Source: Polaribacter irgensii 23-P (lineage in GTDB: Bacteria; Bacteroidota; Bacteroidia; Flavobacteriales; Flavobacteriaceae). Taken from it: a DNA stretch of 64,000 nt. Below the pieces are notes generated by a model. It was not told the DNA's origin, ran no database searches, and was given only the letters and a program-made list of their open reading frames with translations. The position numbers and the translations under genes were made by a program. The stretch lies in NCBI RefSeq assembly GCF_000153225.1, contig NZ_CH724148.1:1299538-1363537 (forward strand), given 5' to 3'. Position 1 is the stretch's first letter; each line of letters begins with the position of its first letter. Of this stretch, positions 24,077 through 32,324 are shown piece by piece.

Positions 24077-24913
24077 ATGCACAAAAAATTGGAAACTGAT
24101 TTAATGAGTTTAGCACACAGCATTTTACAGATGAAAAATAGGGAAAATGTGTTCTTGTTAAAGCAAAAGGCACAAGAGATTTATGAAAAACTGTCAGTTT
24201 TAGCTTTCGTTGAGGAATATGTAAATGGGACCCCAAATTTAAAAGAAACAAAGAAAGGGTTAACTGCGGTTGTGGAAGCAGGATATGAAAATAAAAACCG
24301 GATTTTAGATGGACACACCGCAACGGAGGAGATCGAAACTACCATTGCACAGGTGCCAGTAGCTCCCGAGCCAGACAAAATAACAGTTCTAGATGCTGAG
24401 GTGGAAGCAGTCTACTCACAAGAAGAAATACACGAGCAAGAGAAGGAGGTAGCATTGAACGAGTCTAAAGCAGAAGAGACAGAGACCGTCATGGAGCAGC
24501 CATTTGATGCTTTAGAAAATCTTATCTTTGAAGACACCACGGCAACAGATGTTGAAGCGGAGGTTCCTGAAGTTTTGAAAGCACCTGCTTTAACTTTAGA
24601 GGAGGAATTAGAGGATGTTATTTCTGTAGACTTAATTGCCGACCTTTTTGAACCTTTAAAACCGAAGTCTTTAAATGATAAATTACAAGCAAATATCCAG
24701 ATTGATTTAAATGATAGAATTGTTTTTGTGAAGAATTTATTTGACGGCAGTCAAGAAGATTTTAACAGAGTGGTCTCACAGTTAAATAGTTTTAAAACGG
24801 AAAAAGAGGCTAAAAAATTTATTAATAAAATGGTAAAACCAGACTATAATTGGGTGAATCATGAAGCCTTAGAAAATCGTTTTCTAGCTATTGTTGAACG
24901 CCGATTCGCTTAA
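24077..24913 (+). CDS. Conserved Bacteroidota protein of unknown function
   Basis: 278 aa from ATG 24077 (MHKKLETDLMSLAHSIL). The in-frame extension back to 24008 is rejected. A helical N-terminus is followed by a Glu-rich, poorly ordered middle (about 75-175). The C-terminal helical domain (IQIDLNDRIVFVKNLFDGSQ to the end) resembles conserved Flavobacteria C-termini of unassigned function. The last 77 residues recur as a decayed copy at 27973-28252, showing that it lies at one edge of a duplicated unit. A protein-protein scaffold role is possible but is only a guess. Confidence 0.7.
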   Translation: MHKKLETDLMSLAHSILQMKNRENVFLLKQKAQEIYEKLSVLAFVEEYVNGTPNLKETKKGLTAVVEAGYENKNRILDGHTATEEIETTIAQVPVAPEPDKITVLDAEVEAVYSQEEIHEQEKEVALNESKAEETETVMEQPFDALENLIFEDTTATDVEAEVPEVLKAPALTLEEELEDVISVDLIADLFEPLKPKSLNDKLQANIQIDLNDRIVFVKNLFDGSQEDFNRVVSQLNSFKTEKEAKKFINKMVKPDYNWVNHEALENRFLAIVERRFA

Positions 24914-24924
24914 AATAAATTCTT

Positions 24925-25905
24925 TTGAAACCTGTTTTAATTCACACACATTTTCACAAACGCAGCACTGGTGTTACTAGAAGTATAGAAAATGTCTTGC
25001 CTTTTTTTGAGCTAAAATACGATACTTACCTCTACGGTTACGGTGCAAAAGGAAGGTATATTGCTACAATAAAACTATTGAAAATTTTATTTTCTAAGAG
25101 AGCAGTGGTGGTGCATTGTCATCGGAATAATGAAATCATACGCTTGTTATTTTTTCGTTTTCTAGGTGCGAAATTTAAATTGATTGCAACAAGACATGCA
25201 GAGACTGTTCCCTCTGCATTGACGATGAGTCTTCTAAAAAGGACAGACAAGGTTGTGACGTTGATCAAAAGTATGAGTGAAAAATTAGGAATAGCAAATA
25301 CGATTGTTGGTCATGGAGTGGACATTGATGTATTTGCTCCAAAAGAAAAAATAAGGTTAAAAGATTGCACCCAAGAGCATATTATTTTATGCGCAGGAAG
25401 AGTGCGAAAGGCGAAAGGACAAGCAGTGTTATTAGAGGCTGCGCAAGTCTTAAGAAAATACAAAAATTGGGCCTTAGTAATCGTTGGTAAAATAGACAAA
25501 CCTGCATTTTTAGCAGAATTAAAAGCGATTGTGGAAAAGCACGAGATAAAAGATCAGGTTTACTTTGTGAACGAAACCCTAAATATTATTTCCTATTACC
25601 AGGCATCTGGTATTGTCGTGGTGCCTAGTTTTTCTGAAGGCTTTTCTTTGGTTACAGCAGAGGCCATGTCTTGTGGTTGCCAAGTAATTGCTACAAAAAA
25701 TGTAGGGGTTCATTCTTCTTTAATTTCCCACACTAAAAATGGATATTTAGTAGCGGCAGGTAATATTGAGGAGTTGAAAAAACTACTTTTAGCCACTATC
25801 AAAAATGAATTACCACATTTAGGAGAGCAGGCAAGAACGGAAGTTATTGAAAATTGGAGTGCAGAAATTGAGGCTCAAAATTTAATAAAAGTATACACTT
25901 CATGA
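24925..25905 (+). CDS. Family 1-type glycosyltransferase
   Basis: 326 aa from TTG 24925 (no ATG nearby, 11 bp after the previous stop). It is a GT-B fold enzyme like GT4/WaaG: N-terminal domain with LIHTHFHKRSTGVTRS, and C-terminal nucleotide-sugar domain with ILCAGRVRKAKGQAVLLEAA and SFSEGFSLVTAEAMSCGCQV, where the E-x7-E pair binds the donor. It probably adds a sugar to lipopolysaccharide or another envelope glycan. Its 3' end overlaps the following lipoprotein gene by 4 bp. Confidence 0.85.
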   Translation: MKPVLIHTHFHKRSTGVTRSIENVLPFFELKYDTYLYGYGAKGRYIATIKLLKILFSKRAVVVHCHRNNEIIRLLFFRFLGAKFKLIATRHAETVPSALTMSLLKRTDKVVTLIKSMSEKLGIANTIVGHGVDIDVFAPKEKIRLKDCTQEHIILCAGRVRKAKGQAVLLEAAQVLRKYKNWALVIVGKIDKPAFLAELKAIVEKHEIKDQVYFVNETLNIISYYQASGIVVVPSFSEGFSLVTAEAMSCGCQVIATKNVGVHSSLISHTKNGYLVAAGNIEELKKLLLATIKNELPHLGEQARTEVIENWSAEIEAQNLIKVYTS

Positions 25906-26903
25906 TCAGAAAAATAAGCTGTTGTGTTTTTTTAATGGTTCTAGCCAGTTGTAAATCGGTACATACAGTATCCACATTTCAAAAAAAAGACATTCCTGTT
26001 GCGCCAAATTATGAGAGCGAAAGAAACTGGGCTGTTTTACCAAATACCTATTCAGAAGGTTTAAAGGAGTTTGCTTCTCAGGAAATGGATACCTTAAAGG
26101 CAGATGTTTTTTATATCTATCCCACACTAAACATAGAAACGGAGGATATTCGTTGGAATGTGCCTATAGCAGATAGAATACAACAGAATAAAGTGTTGAA
26201 TAAAGTAGTTTTATTTCAAGCCTCCGCTTTTACTACTGCGGGTAAATTATACGTTCCCTATTACAGACAGGCACATTTAAGATCTTACAGTAGGCTTGAC
26301 CAAGGTGGTGAAAAAGCACTGTTAATCGCGTATTCAGACGTTAAAAAAGCGTTTGAAGTATACCTAAGAAAGTACAATAAAGGAAGGCCAATTATCATTG
26401 CAAGTCACAGCCAAGGTGCTACACATGCGAAGTTTTTATTAAGAGATTTTTTTGATGACCAACCTTTACAGGACAAGTTAATTGCTGCCTATATTGTAGG
26501 TACCGTTATGAAACCTGATTTATTTAAGACGATACAGCCAATGACAAGTCCAAAAGAAACTGGTGGGTTTGTGGGTTGGAATACTTACAAAAAAGGACAT
26601 TATCCAGATAAAAAGGACGCTTTTAAAGGGAGTGTAACTACAAACCCGATTACTTGGGATGCTGCAAAAACAACGACGCTATCCCAGCACAAAGGTTTTT
26701 TATATACCAATAAGAATTTATACAAAAAGGCGTTAAAAATAGAAATTACGGATGGGTTGGTATGGAGCACAAACCCACGGTTCCCCTTGCGTATTTTTAT
26801 GTCTTTTATCAGGAATTATCACGTAGGTGACATCAATTTATTTTGGCAAGATATTAGAGAAAATGCGGAATTGAGAACAAATACATGGTCACAAAATAAT
26901 TAG
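25902..26903 (+). CDS. DUF3089 lipoprotein, alpha/beta-hydrolase-like
   Basis: 333 aa. The lipoprotein signal MIRKISCCVFLMVLASC has its lipobox at about residues 14-17. The DUF3089 body contains DVFYIYPTL, the nucleophile elbow IIASHSQGATHA (G-x-S-x-G like, Ser at about 168) and AAYIVGTVMKP. It is likely an outer-membrane or periplasmic esterase-like enzyme with unknown substrate. It overlaps the upstream glycosyltransferase gene by 4 bp and convergently touches the ArsC-like gene at its end. Confidence 0.85.
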   Translation: MIRKISCCVFLMVLASCKSVHTVSTFQKKDIPVAPNYESERNWAVLPNTYSEGLKEFASQEMDTLKADVFYIYPTLNIETEDIRWNVPIADRIQQNKVLNKVVLFQASAFTTAGKLYVPYYRQAHLRSYSRLDQGGEKALLIAYSDVKKAFEVYLRKYNKGRPIIIASHSQGATHAKFLLRDFFDDQPLQDKLIAAYIVGTVMKPDLFKTIQPMTSPKETGGFVGWNTYKKGHYPDKKDAFKGSVTTNPITWDAAKTTTLSQHKGFLYTNKNLYKKALKIEITDGLVWSTNPRFPLRIFMSFIRNYHVGDINLFWQDIRENAELRTNTWSQNN

Positions 26904-27247
26904 GAAAGTGCAATTTTTAAGGCTTCAATTACTTTTGCGCTGTTTCCAATAAAAATTTCCTCATCTACAATAAACACTGGGCGTTTTAAAAAGGTATACT
27001 CGTCTAAATGATACTGTTTGTATTCATTTTCAGAGACGTGTCTATTTTTTAAATCTAATGTTTTATATTGTCTTGCACGCTTATTAAACAGCGCTTCATA
27101 ACTTCCATAAAGTGGGTGCATTTCTTCCAATTGTGCCGTGTTTATAGGTGTATATTTTATTTCTTGTAGCTCAAAAGAAGCAATAGGGACTTCTTTTAAA
27201 ATTCGTTGGCAGATATCACAAGTTTTTAAAAAATAGACTTTCCTCAT
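26900..27247 (-). CDS. ArsC/Spx-like thioredoxin-fold protein, copy 1
   Basis: 115 aa. The CDICQ motif (CxxC, residues 10-13) sits in YFLKTCDICQRIL. SYEALFNKRARQYK and FLKRPVFIVDEEIFIG are typical of the ArsC/Spx/YffB superfamily (the RPV cis-Pro site). Whether it reduces arsenate or another oxyanion or acts as a Spx-like factor is not clear. It is paralogous to 30140-30487 (about 85% identical by eye) and is part of a duplicated block. The last four bases overlap the stop of the DUF3089 gene. Confidence 0.85.
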   Translation of the reverse strand: MRKVYFLKTCDICQRILKEVPIASFELQEIKYTPINTAQLEEMHPLYGSYEALFNKRARQYKTLDLKNRHVSENEYKQYHLDEYTFLKRPVFIVDEEIFIGNSAKVIEALKIALS

Positions 27248-27279
27248 TTTAATTAATTATATTTTGTTTGAACATAAAC

Positions 27280-27735
27280 ATGAAGACACAGTTCGAAGTT
27301 TTAAGAATCGTCCGGAATATCATTTTAAAAGAATTAGAAGGGCTAACTTTAGACCAGATTCATGAAATACCGAAAGGTTTTAAAAATAATATTGCTTGAA
27401 ATATGTTGCATTTAGTGGTAACACAACAATTGCCGCATTACAAAACGGCAGGTTTAGATTGTCTATGCCCCTACGAGTTAATCGAAGAATATAGAAAAGG
27501 AACAGTTCCTAAAAAAACTTTTACTGCCTAAGAATTTGAAGAGGTAAAAGATTTATTCACGGGTTCACTAGATACTTTACAAGAAGATTTTGAAGCAGGA
27601 ATCTTTCAAAATGATACCACATATCAAACAAGTACAGGTTTGGTTTTAGACAGCATCGAAACTGCCATTGTATTTAACAATTTGCATGAAGGCATGCATT
27701 GCGGAATCATACGATCGATTAAGAAGTTTCTTTAA
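27280..27735 (+). pseudogene. DinB-like (YfiT/DUF664 type) pseudogene
   Basis: It is nearly identical to the intact gene at 30529-30984 but has two nonsense changes (TGG to TGA in ENIAWNMAHL-type context near 27399, and GAA to TAA in TAEEFEE near 27530) plus scattered substitutions. It is the decayed member of a duplicated pair. Confidence 0.9.
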
Positions 27736-27820
27736 CGATTATCGCAAATATAAAGAGAGTGGTGTTTTAATTTTAAGGGGTTTTATGTTGTACGATTGCC
27801 TTAAATAAAAGGTGTAATAA

Positions 27821-27972
27821 TTGAAATTCAATACAAAAACAATTCACGGAGGCCAAAAGCTAGAACCGATAACAGGGGCTGTAATGCCTCCTGTGTTTAT
27901 GAACGCTATGTATTCGTGCACAGCGCCTGGTGAGCCAAAAGAATTCGAGTATTCTCGTGGAGGCAATCCAAC
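27821..27972 (+). pseudogene. 5' fragment of the cystathionine gamma-synthase gene
   Basis: About 150 bp matching the first 50 codons of the gene at 31070-32218. ATG is changed to TTG, and the match ends at GGCAATCCAAC, where it is joined directly to a copy of the 3' part of the 24077-24913 gene. Confidence 0.85.
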
Positions 27973-28252
27973 CTAGAAGAGGGGTTAGAAGATCTTATTT
28001 CTGGAAACTTAATTACAGACCTTTTTAACCTTTAAATTCGAAGTCTTTAAATGATAGAATTGTTTTTGTGAAGAATTTATTTGACGGCAGTCAAGAAGAT
28101 TTTAACAGAGTGGTCTCACTGTTAAATAGTTTTAAAACGGAGAAAGAGGCTAAAAAATTTATTAATAAAATGATAAAACCAGACTGTAATTGGGCAAATC
28201 ATGAAGCCTTAGAAAATCATTTTGTAGCTATTGTTGAACGCAAGTTCGCCTA
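27973..28252 (+). pseudogene. 3' fragment of the 24077-24913 gene
   Basis: Matches about 24597-24913 with a 33-bp deletion between direct repeats (TTTAAATGATA at about 28035) and point changes. The last 61 codons remain open. Confidence 0.9.
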
Positions 28253-29266
28253 AAGAATATCTTTGATTTTAGTTACAATTTCTTCTGGAGAAATACTGGC
28301 AGCTGCATTCAAATAAGTTTTAGGATATTTATTTCCATAAACCGATGTAGGTATTTTTGGGAATTTTTCTAAATCTGGAAGGATCGCATATTCTTTTGGT
28401 TGGTTGAATGGAGCAAAACCTGCAAAAGGATGCGTAACTCCCCAAATAGTGACTACTTTTATTCCATAAATAGCAGCCAAATGTGCATTCCCAGAATCCA
28501 TAGAAATCATACAGTCTAAATTAGAAATGGTGTCTAATTCTTCAGAAAAATTCAGTTTGCCAGCAATGGACATTGTATTGGAATTTACCTCAAAAGAACT
28601 TAGAGCAATGCTGTCATTTATGCTGCCAAATAATAAAATAAGATAGTCTTCAGAAAGTTGTGCAATTACAATTTTCATTTTTTCTAGCGGATACATTTTG
28701 CTTTTGTGAGCTGCAAAAGGAGCAATACCAATAACCTTCTTGTTTTCTGCAGTACTAAAGAAGGTTTCAATTTTAGATGGTACTTTTCCTTTTTCTAGAA
28801 TACTATCGCTTGATAAATGTATTGTAAAGCCTAATTTTCTAAAAACATCTGCATATCTTTCATGAGACGTTTTGAGTTGAATAAAGTTTTTCTTTAAAAC
28901 TAATTTCCTCTTCTCTGCCCTGCCCTTATTAATTTGGACAACATTTTTTCCTAAAAATAAAGCTTTTAATATATTACTTCTAAGTACATTATGTACGTCG
29001 GCAACGGCCGTAATTTTTTTCTTTTTAAGCTCTTTATATAATTTAAATAATCCTAAAAAACCTTTGTGTTTTATTTTAGTATCAATAAAATAGACAGAAA
29101 CATTTTTTAAATCTTTAAATAAAGGTGCTAAAAACTTTTGTGTTAAGACCGTGATTTTAAGGTCTTTATTTTGGGTCAACAGAGCTTTTAATACAGGAAT
29201 TAAAATAGCAACATCTCCCATTGCAGAAAGACGTATCACGAGTATGTGACTTTTTAAATGAGACAA
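28250..29266 (-). CDS. Family 9 glycosyltransferase (heptosyltransferase-like)
   Basis: 338 aa. The GT9 pattern is visible: VIRLSAMGDVAILIPVLKAL near the start, ADVHNVLRSN at about 85, IGIAPFAAHKSKMYPLEKM at about 178, and ISMDSGNAHLAAIYGIKVV-type donor site at about 255, then WGVTHP. It transfers heptose or a similar sugar to lipopolysaccharide core at the inner membrane. The next upstream gene (DUF4254) ends 2 bp away, a pairing common in Bacteroidota and implying cotranscription. Confidence 0.88.
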   Translation of the reverse strand: MSHLKSHILVIRLSAMGDVAILIPVLKALLTQNKDLKITVLTQKFLAPLFKDLKNVSVYFIDTKIKHKGFLGLFKLYKELKKKKITAVADVHNVLRSNILKALFLGKNVVQINKGRAEKRKLVLKKNFIQLKTSHERYADVFRKLGFTIHLSSDSILEKGKVPSKIETFFSTAENKKVIGIAPFAAHKSKMYPLEKMKIVIAQLSEDYLILLFGSINDSIALSSFEVNSNTMSIAGKLNFSEELDTISNLDCMISMDSGNAHLAAIYGIKVVTIWGVTHPFAGFAPFNQPKEYAILPDLEKFPKIPTSVYGNKYPKTYLNAAASISPEEIVTKIKDIL

Positions 29267-29268
29267 AA

Positions 29269-29880
29269 TTATTGCTTAGACGCTCTTAAAACAGGGTTTA
29301 ATTCAGCGTCATTATACATTTTCATTTGTTTGTATACCTTCATGTATTTTTTTCCTAATGCTATGTCTTGCAGTAAATCATCAATTGCAGCAGATAAGTC
29401 TGTGCGTTGATCTAGTAATATAGTTAATTTTTGGGAACAATTTTCTTTGTGCGTTTTAGAAGCATCTTCTCGCACCGTTTCTAAGTGCATATGATAAATT
29501 TTTAAAGCTAAAATAGACAATCTGTCAATTGCCCAAGCAGGACTTTCTGAGTTTATTTTTGCTTCTTTCGAGACAGAAATATCCTTGTATTTATTTAAAA
29601 AATAGCGATCTACATGTTCTACAGTATTTGTTCTAACTTGGTTTGAAGTATCAATTTTTCTTTTTAAAACCAAAGCATCTTCAGCATTAATAGTAGGATT
29701 TCTAATAATGTCTTCATACGCCCATTGGGTAGCATCTATCCAACATTTTTCAAACAAAATAAAACTGATTAAATCTTCTTTTTTATTAAAAGGATTGCTG
29801 CATTTTTGTTCAACTTCTTCTTTGCTTTTGTAAGTGTTAATTGCATCTTTGAAGATGGCGTTGGCTTTTTTAGAAAACAT
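29269..29880 (-). CDS. DUF4254 family protein
   Basis: 203 aa, mostly helical, with NKKEDLISFILFEKCWIDAT and QWAYEDIIRNP and RKIDTSNQVRTNTVEHVD, matching the DUF4254 pattern. The family is Bacteroidota-specific, of unknown role and usually next to a family 9 glycosyltransferase as here (2-bp gap), so an accessory role in lipopolysaccharide core assembly is likely by context. Confidence 0.85.
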   Translation of the reverse strand: MFSKKANAIFKDAINTYKSKEEVEQKCSNPFNKKEDLISFILFEKCWIDATQWAYEDIIRNPTINAEDALVLKRKIDTSNQVRTNTVEHVDRYFLNKYKDISVSKEAKINSESPAWAIDRLSILALKIYHMHLETVREDASKTHKENCSQKLTILLDQRTDLSAAIDDLLQDIALGKKYMKVYKQMKMYNDAELNPVLRASKQ

Positions 29881-30139
29881 CTAATATACATTTGTGGTGT
29901 AAAATTACAAAAATAAATTTTAGATGTTTTGTTTTAAAAACAAAAAACAACATTTATTGTAGTGCGTCATTAAAGAAAAGAATTCGTGAAAACTAGGGCA
30001 CTAAAAGAAGAGGTGGCGAAGGCAACAAAGGGTATTTATTTTGCTCAGTTTTAAGAATAGTTTTGTCAGCTATTTGTTTAAGAATGATTGAAAATTGAAC
30101 TTAAGTCCAATGAACTTTTATTTATAAACTAGTGAAAAA

Positions 30140-30487
30140 TCATCCAATTTTGATCTGTAGTTTTTCCAAAATATCTTTACTATTTCCAATAAAAATTTCC
30201 TCGTTTACAATAAAAACTGGGCGTTTTAAAAAGGTATACTCGTCTAAAAGATACTGTTTGTACTCATTTTCAGAGACGTGTCTATTTTTTAAATCTAATG
30301 TTTTACACAGTCTCGCACGCTTATTAAACAGCGCCTCATAACTTCCAGAAAGTTGGTGCATTTCTTCCAATTGTGCCGTGTTTACAGGTGTAGATTTTAT
30401 TTCTTGTAGCTCAAAAGAAGCAATTGGTACTTCTTTTAAAATTCGTTGGCAGGTATCACAAGTTTTTAAAAAATAGACTTTCCTCAT
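30140..30487 (-). CDS. ArsC/Spx-like thioredoxin-fold protein, copy 2
   Basis: 115 aa with CDTCQ at residues 10-13 and FLKRPVFIVNEEIFIGNS with the cis-Pro. Start at the ATG 30485-30487; a TTG nine bases upstream is unlikely. It is paralogous to the gene at 26900-27247 and differs mainly in the C-terminal helix (KDILEKLQIKIG rather than AKVIEALKIALS). The neighbouring intact genes suggest that this is the ancestral location. Confidence 0.87.
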   Translation of the reverse strand: MRKVYFLKTCDTCQRILKEVPIASFELQEIKSTPVNTAQLEEMHQLSGSYEALFNKRARLCKTLDLKNRHVSENEYKQYLLDEYTFLKRPVFIVNEEIFIGNSKDILEKLQIKIG

Positions 30488-30528
30488 TTTAATCAATTAT
30501 ATTTGTTTCAACAAAAATAAACATAAAT

Positions 30529-30984
30529 ATGAAGACACAGTTCGAAGTTTTAAGAATCGCTCGAAATATCATTTTAAAAGAATTAGAAGGGCTAACTTTA
30601 GACCAGATTCATAAAATACCGAAAGGTTTTAAAAATAATATTGCTTGGAATATGGCGCATTTAGTGGTAACACAACAATTACTGCATTACAAAGCGACAG
30701 GTTTAGATTGTTTATGTCCCGACGAGTTAATCGAAGAATACAGAAAAGGAACGGCTCCTAAAAAAACTTTTACTGCCGAAGAATTTGAAGAGGTGAAAGA
30801 TTTGTTTATGGGTTTACCAGATACTTTACAAGAAGATTTTGAAGCAGGAATCTTTCAAAATTATACCACATATCAAACAAGTACAGGTTTGGTTTTAGAC
30901 AGCATCGAAACTGCCATTGTATTTAATAATTTGCACGAAGGCATGCATTACGGAATCATACGATCGATTAAGAAGTTTCTTTAA
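30529..30984 (+). CDS. DinB-like (DUF664/YfiT) four-helix protein
   Basis: 151 aa, four-helix bundle of the DinB/YfiT superfamily with putative metal ligands His in NMAHLVV (about 44), and LHEGMHYGIIRSIKK at the end (H137 and H141). Members are often thiol transferases or unknown. It is intact, whereas the duplicate at 27280-27735 carries two stop codons. No relation to the Y-family polymerase named dinB. Confidence 0.85.
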   Translation: MKTQFEVLRIARNIILKELEGLTLDQIHKIPKGFKNNIAWNMAHLVVTQQLLHYKATGLDCLCPDELIEEYRKGTAPKKTFTAEEFEEVKDLFMGLPDTLQEDFEAGIFQNYTTYQTSTGLVLDSIETAIVFNNLHEGMHYGIIRSIKKFL

Positions 30985-31069
30985 CGATTATCGCAAATAT
31001 AAGGAGAGTGGTGTTTTAATTTTAAGGCGTTTTATGTTGTACGATTGCCTTAAATAAAAGGTGTAATAA

Positions 31070-32218
31070 ATGAAATTCAACACAAAAACAATTCACGGAG
31101 GCCAAAAGCCAGAACCGATAACAGGGGCAGTAATGCCTCCTGTGTTTATGACTTCTACGTATGCGCATACAGCGCCTGGTGAGCCACAAGAATTCGAGTA
31201 TTCTCGCGGAGGCAATCCAACAAGGACCGCTTTGGAAAATAGTTTTGCAGCGATAGAAAACGGAACTCATGGTTTTGCGTTTTCTTCTGGGATGGCGGCA
31301 ATTGATTGTGTTTTGAGAACATTGAGTCCAGGGGACGAGATTATCGCAGGAGACGACTTGTATGGAGGTACTCATAGAATGTTTACAAAATTATTTCAGA
31401 AATATGGGCTGGAATTTATTTTTGTAGATGTGAGCAAAGAAGTGCGTGTTGCAGCAGCAATTACGAAAAGAACAAAATTAGTTTGGTTGGAAACACCAAC
31501 CAATCCTCTGATGAAAATTGCAGATATTGAAGTTATTTGTACCGCGGTAAAAGAGGTTAATCCAGCCATCTTAATTGCTGTAGACAATACTTTTGCAACA
31601 CCTTATCTACAACAACCTTTAACTTTGGGGGCTGATATTGTAATGCATTCTGCTACTAAATATTTGGGGGGACATTCAGATATTGTCATGGGTGCTCTCA
31701 TGGTCAAGGATGCAAAATTAGCAAAGGAACTGCATTTTATCCAGTTCGCTGCGGGCGCTATTGCGGGACCTATGGATTCTTTTTTAGCATTAAGAGGCAT
31801 AAAAACATTACATATTAGAATGCAACGTCACTGTGAGAACGGAAGGGCCGTTGCTGCTTTTTTGAAAAATCATTCCAAAGTGGAGGCTGTCTTTTATCCG
31901 GGATTAGAAGACCATCCAAGTCATGGTATTGCAAAAAAGCAAATGAAAGATTTTGGTGGAATGGTCTCTTTTCGTCTAAAAGACGCGTCTGAAGAAGCTA
32001 CTTTTAAATTTCTAAAAGGAACCAAACTCTTTACATTAGCAGAGTCCTTGGGAGGTGTCGAAAGTCTGGTAAATCACCCGGTAACCATGTCGCATGCTTC
32101 CATTCCAGAAGCAGCGCGCCTAAAAATAGGAATTACAGCTTCTTTAATTCGCTTGAGTGTTGGTATTGAGGACATTGCCGATCTATTGACAGACTTGGAG
32201 AATGCACTACACACATAG
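31070..32218 (+). CDS. Cystathionine gamma-synthase/lyase family PLP enzyme
   Basis: 382 aa, trans-sulfuration family. EYSRGGNPTRTALENSFAAI (about 44-63), SSGMAAIDCVLR, the DNTFATPYLQ Asp (about 176) that holds the pyridine nitrogen, the PLP Lys in MHSATKYLGGHSD (about 200) and SLGGVESLVNHPVTMSH with the substrate Arg region are visible. It could act as gamma-synthase (methionine) or gamma-lyase; sequence reading does not decide. It lies 85 bp after the DinB-like gene. Confidence 0.88.
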   Translation: MKFNTKTIHGGQKPEPITGAVMPPVFMTSTYAHTAPGEPQEFEYSRGGNPTRTALENSFAAIENGTHGFAFSSGMAAIDCVLRTLSPGDEIIAGDDLYGGTHRMFTKLFQKYGLEFIFVDVSKEVRVAAAITKRTKLVWLETPTNPLMKIADIEVICTAVKEVNPAILIAVDNTFATPYLQQPLTLGADIVMHSATKYLGGHSDIVMGALMVKDAKLAKELHFIQFAAGAIAGPMDSFLALRGIKTLHIRMQRHCENGRAVAAFLKNHSKVEAVFYPGLEDHPSHGIAKKQMKDFGGMVSFRLKDASEEATFKFLKGTKLFTLAESLGGVESLVNHPVTMSHASIPEAARLKIGITASLIRLSVGIEDIADLLTDLENALHT

Positions 32219-32260
32219 AATAAAATTACACTCGCAATTATAATGGCTTAATTTAAGATA

Positions 32261-32290
32261 AAAAATCCGCACTATTCATGCGGATTTTTA
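32261..32290 (+). terminator. Terminator between the convergent PLP enzyme and icmF genes
   Basis: AAAAATCCGCA and TGCGGATTTTT with a 7-nt loop. It can act in both directions. Confidence 0.9.
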
Positions 32291-32324
32291 GAGACTGCGA
32301 TCAAAGATACGAGCAGTTTTTAGC

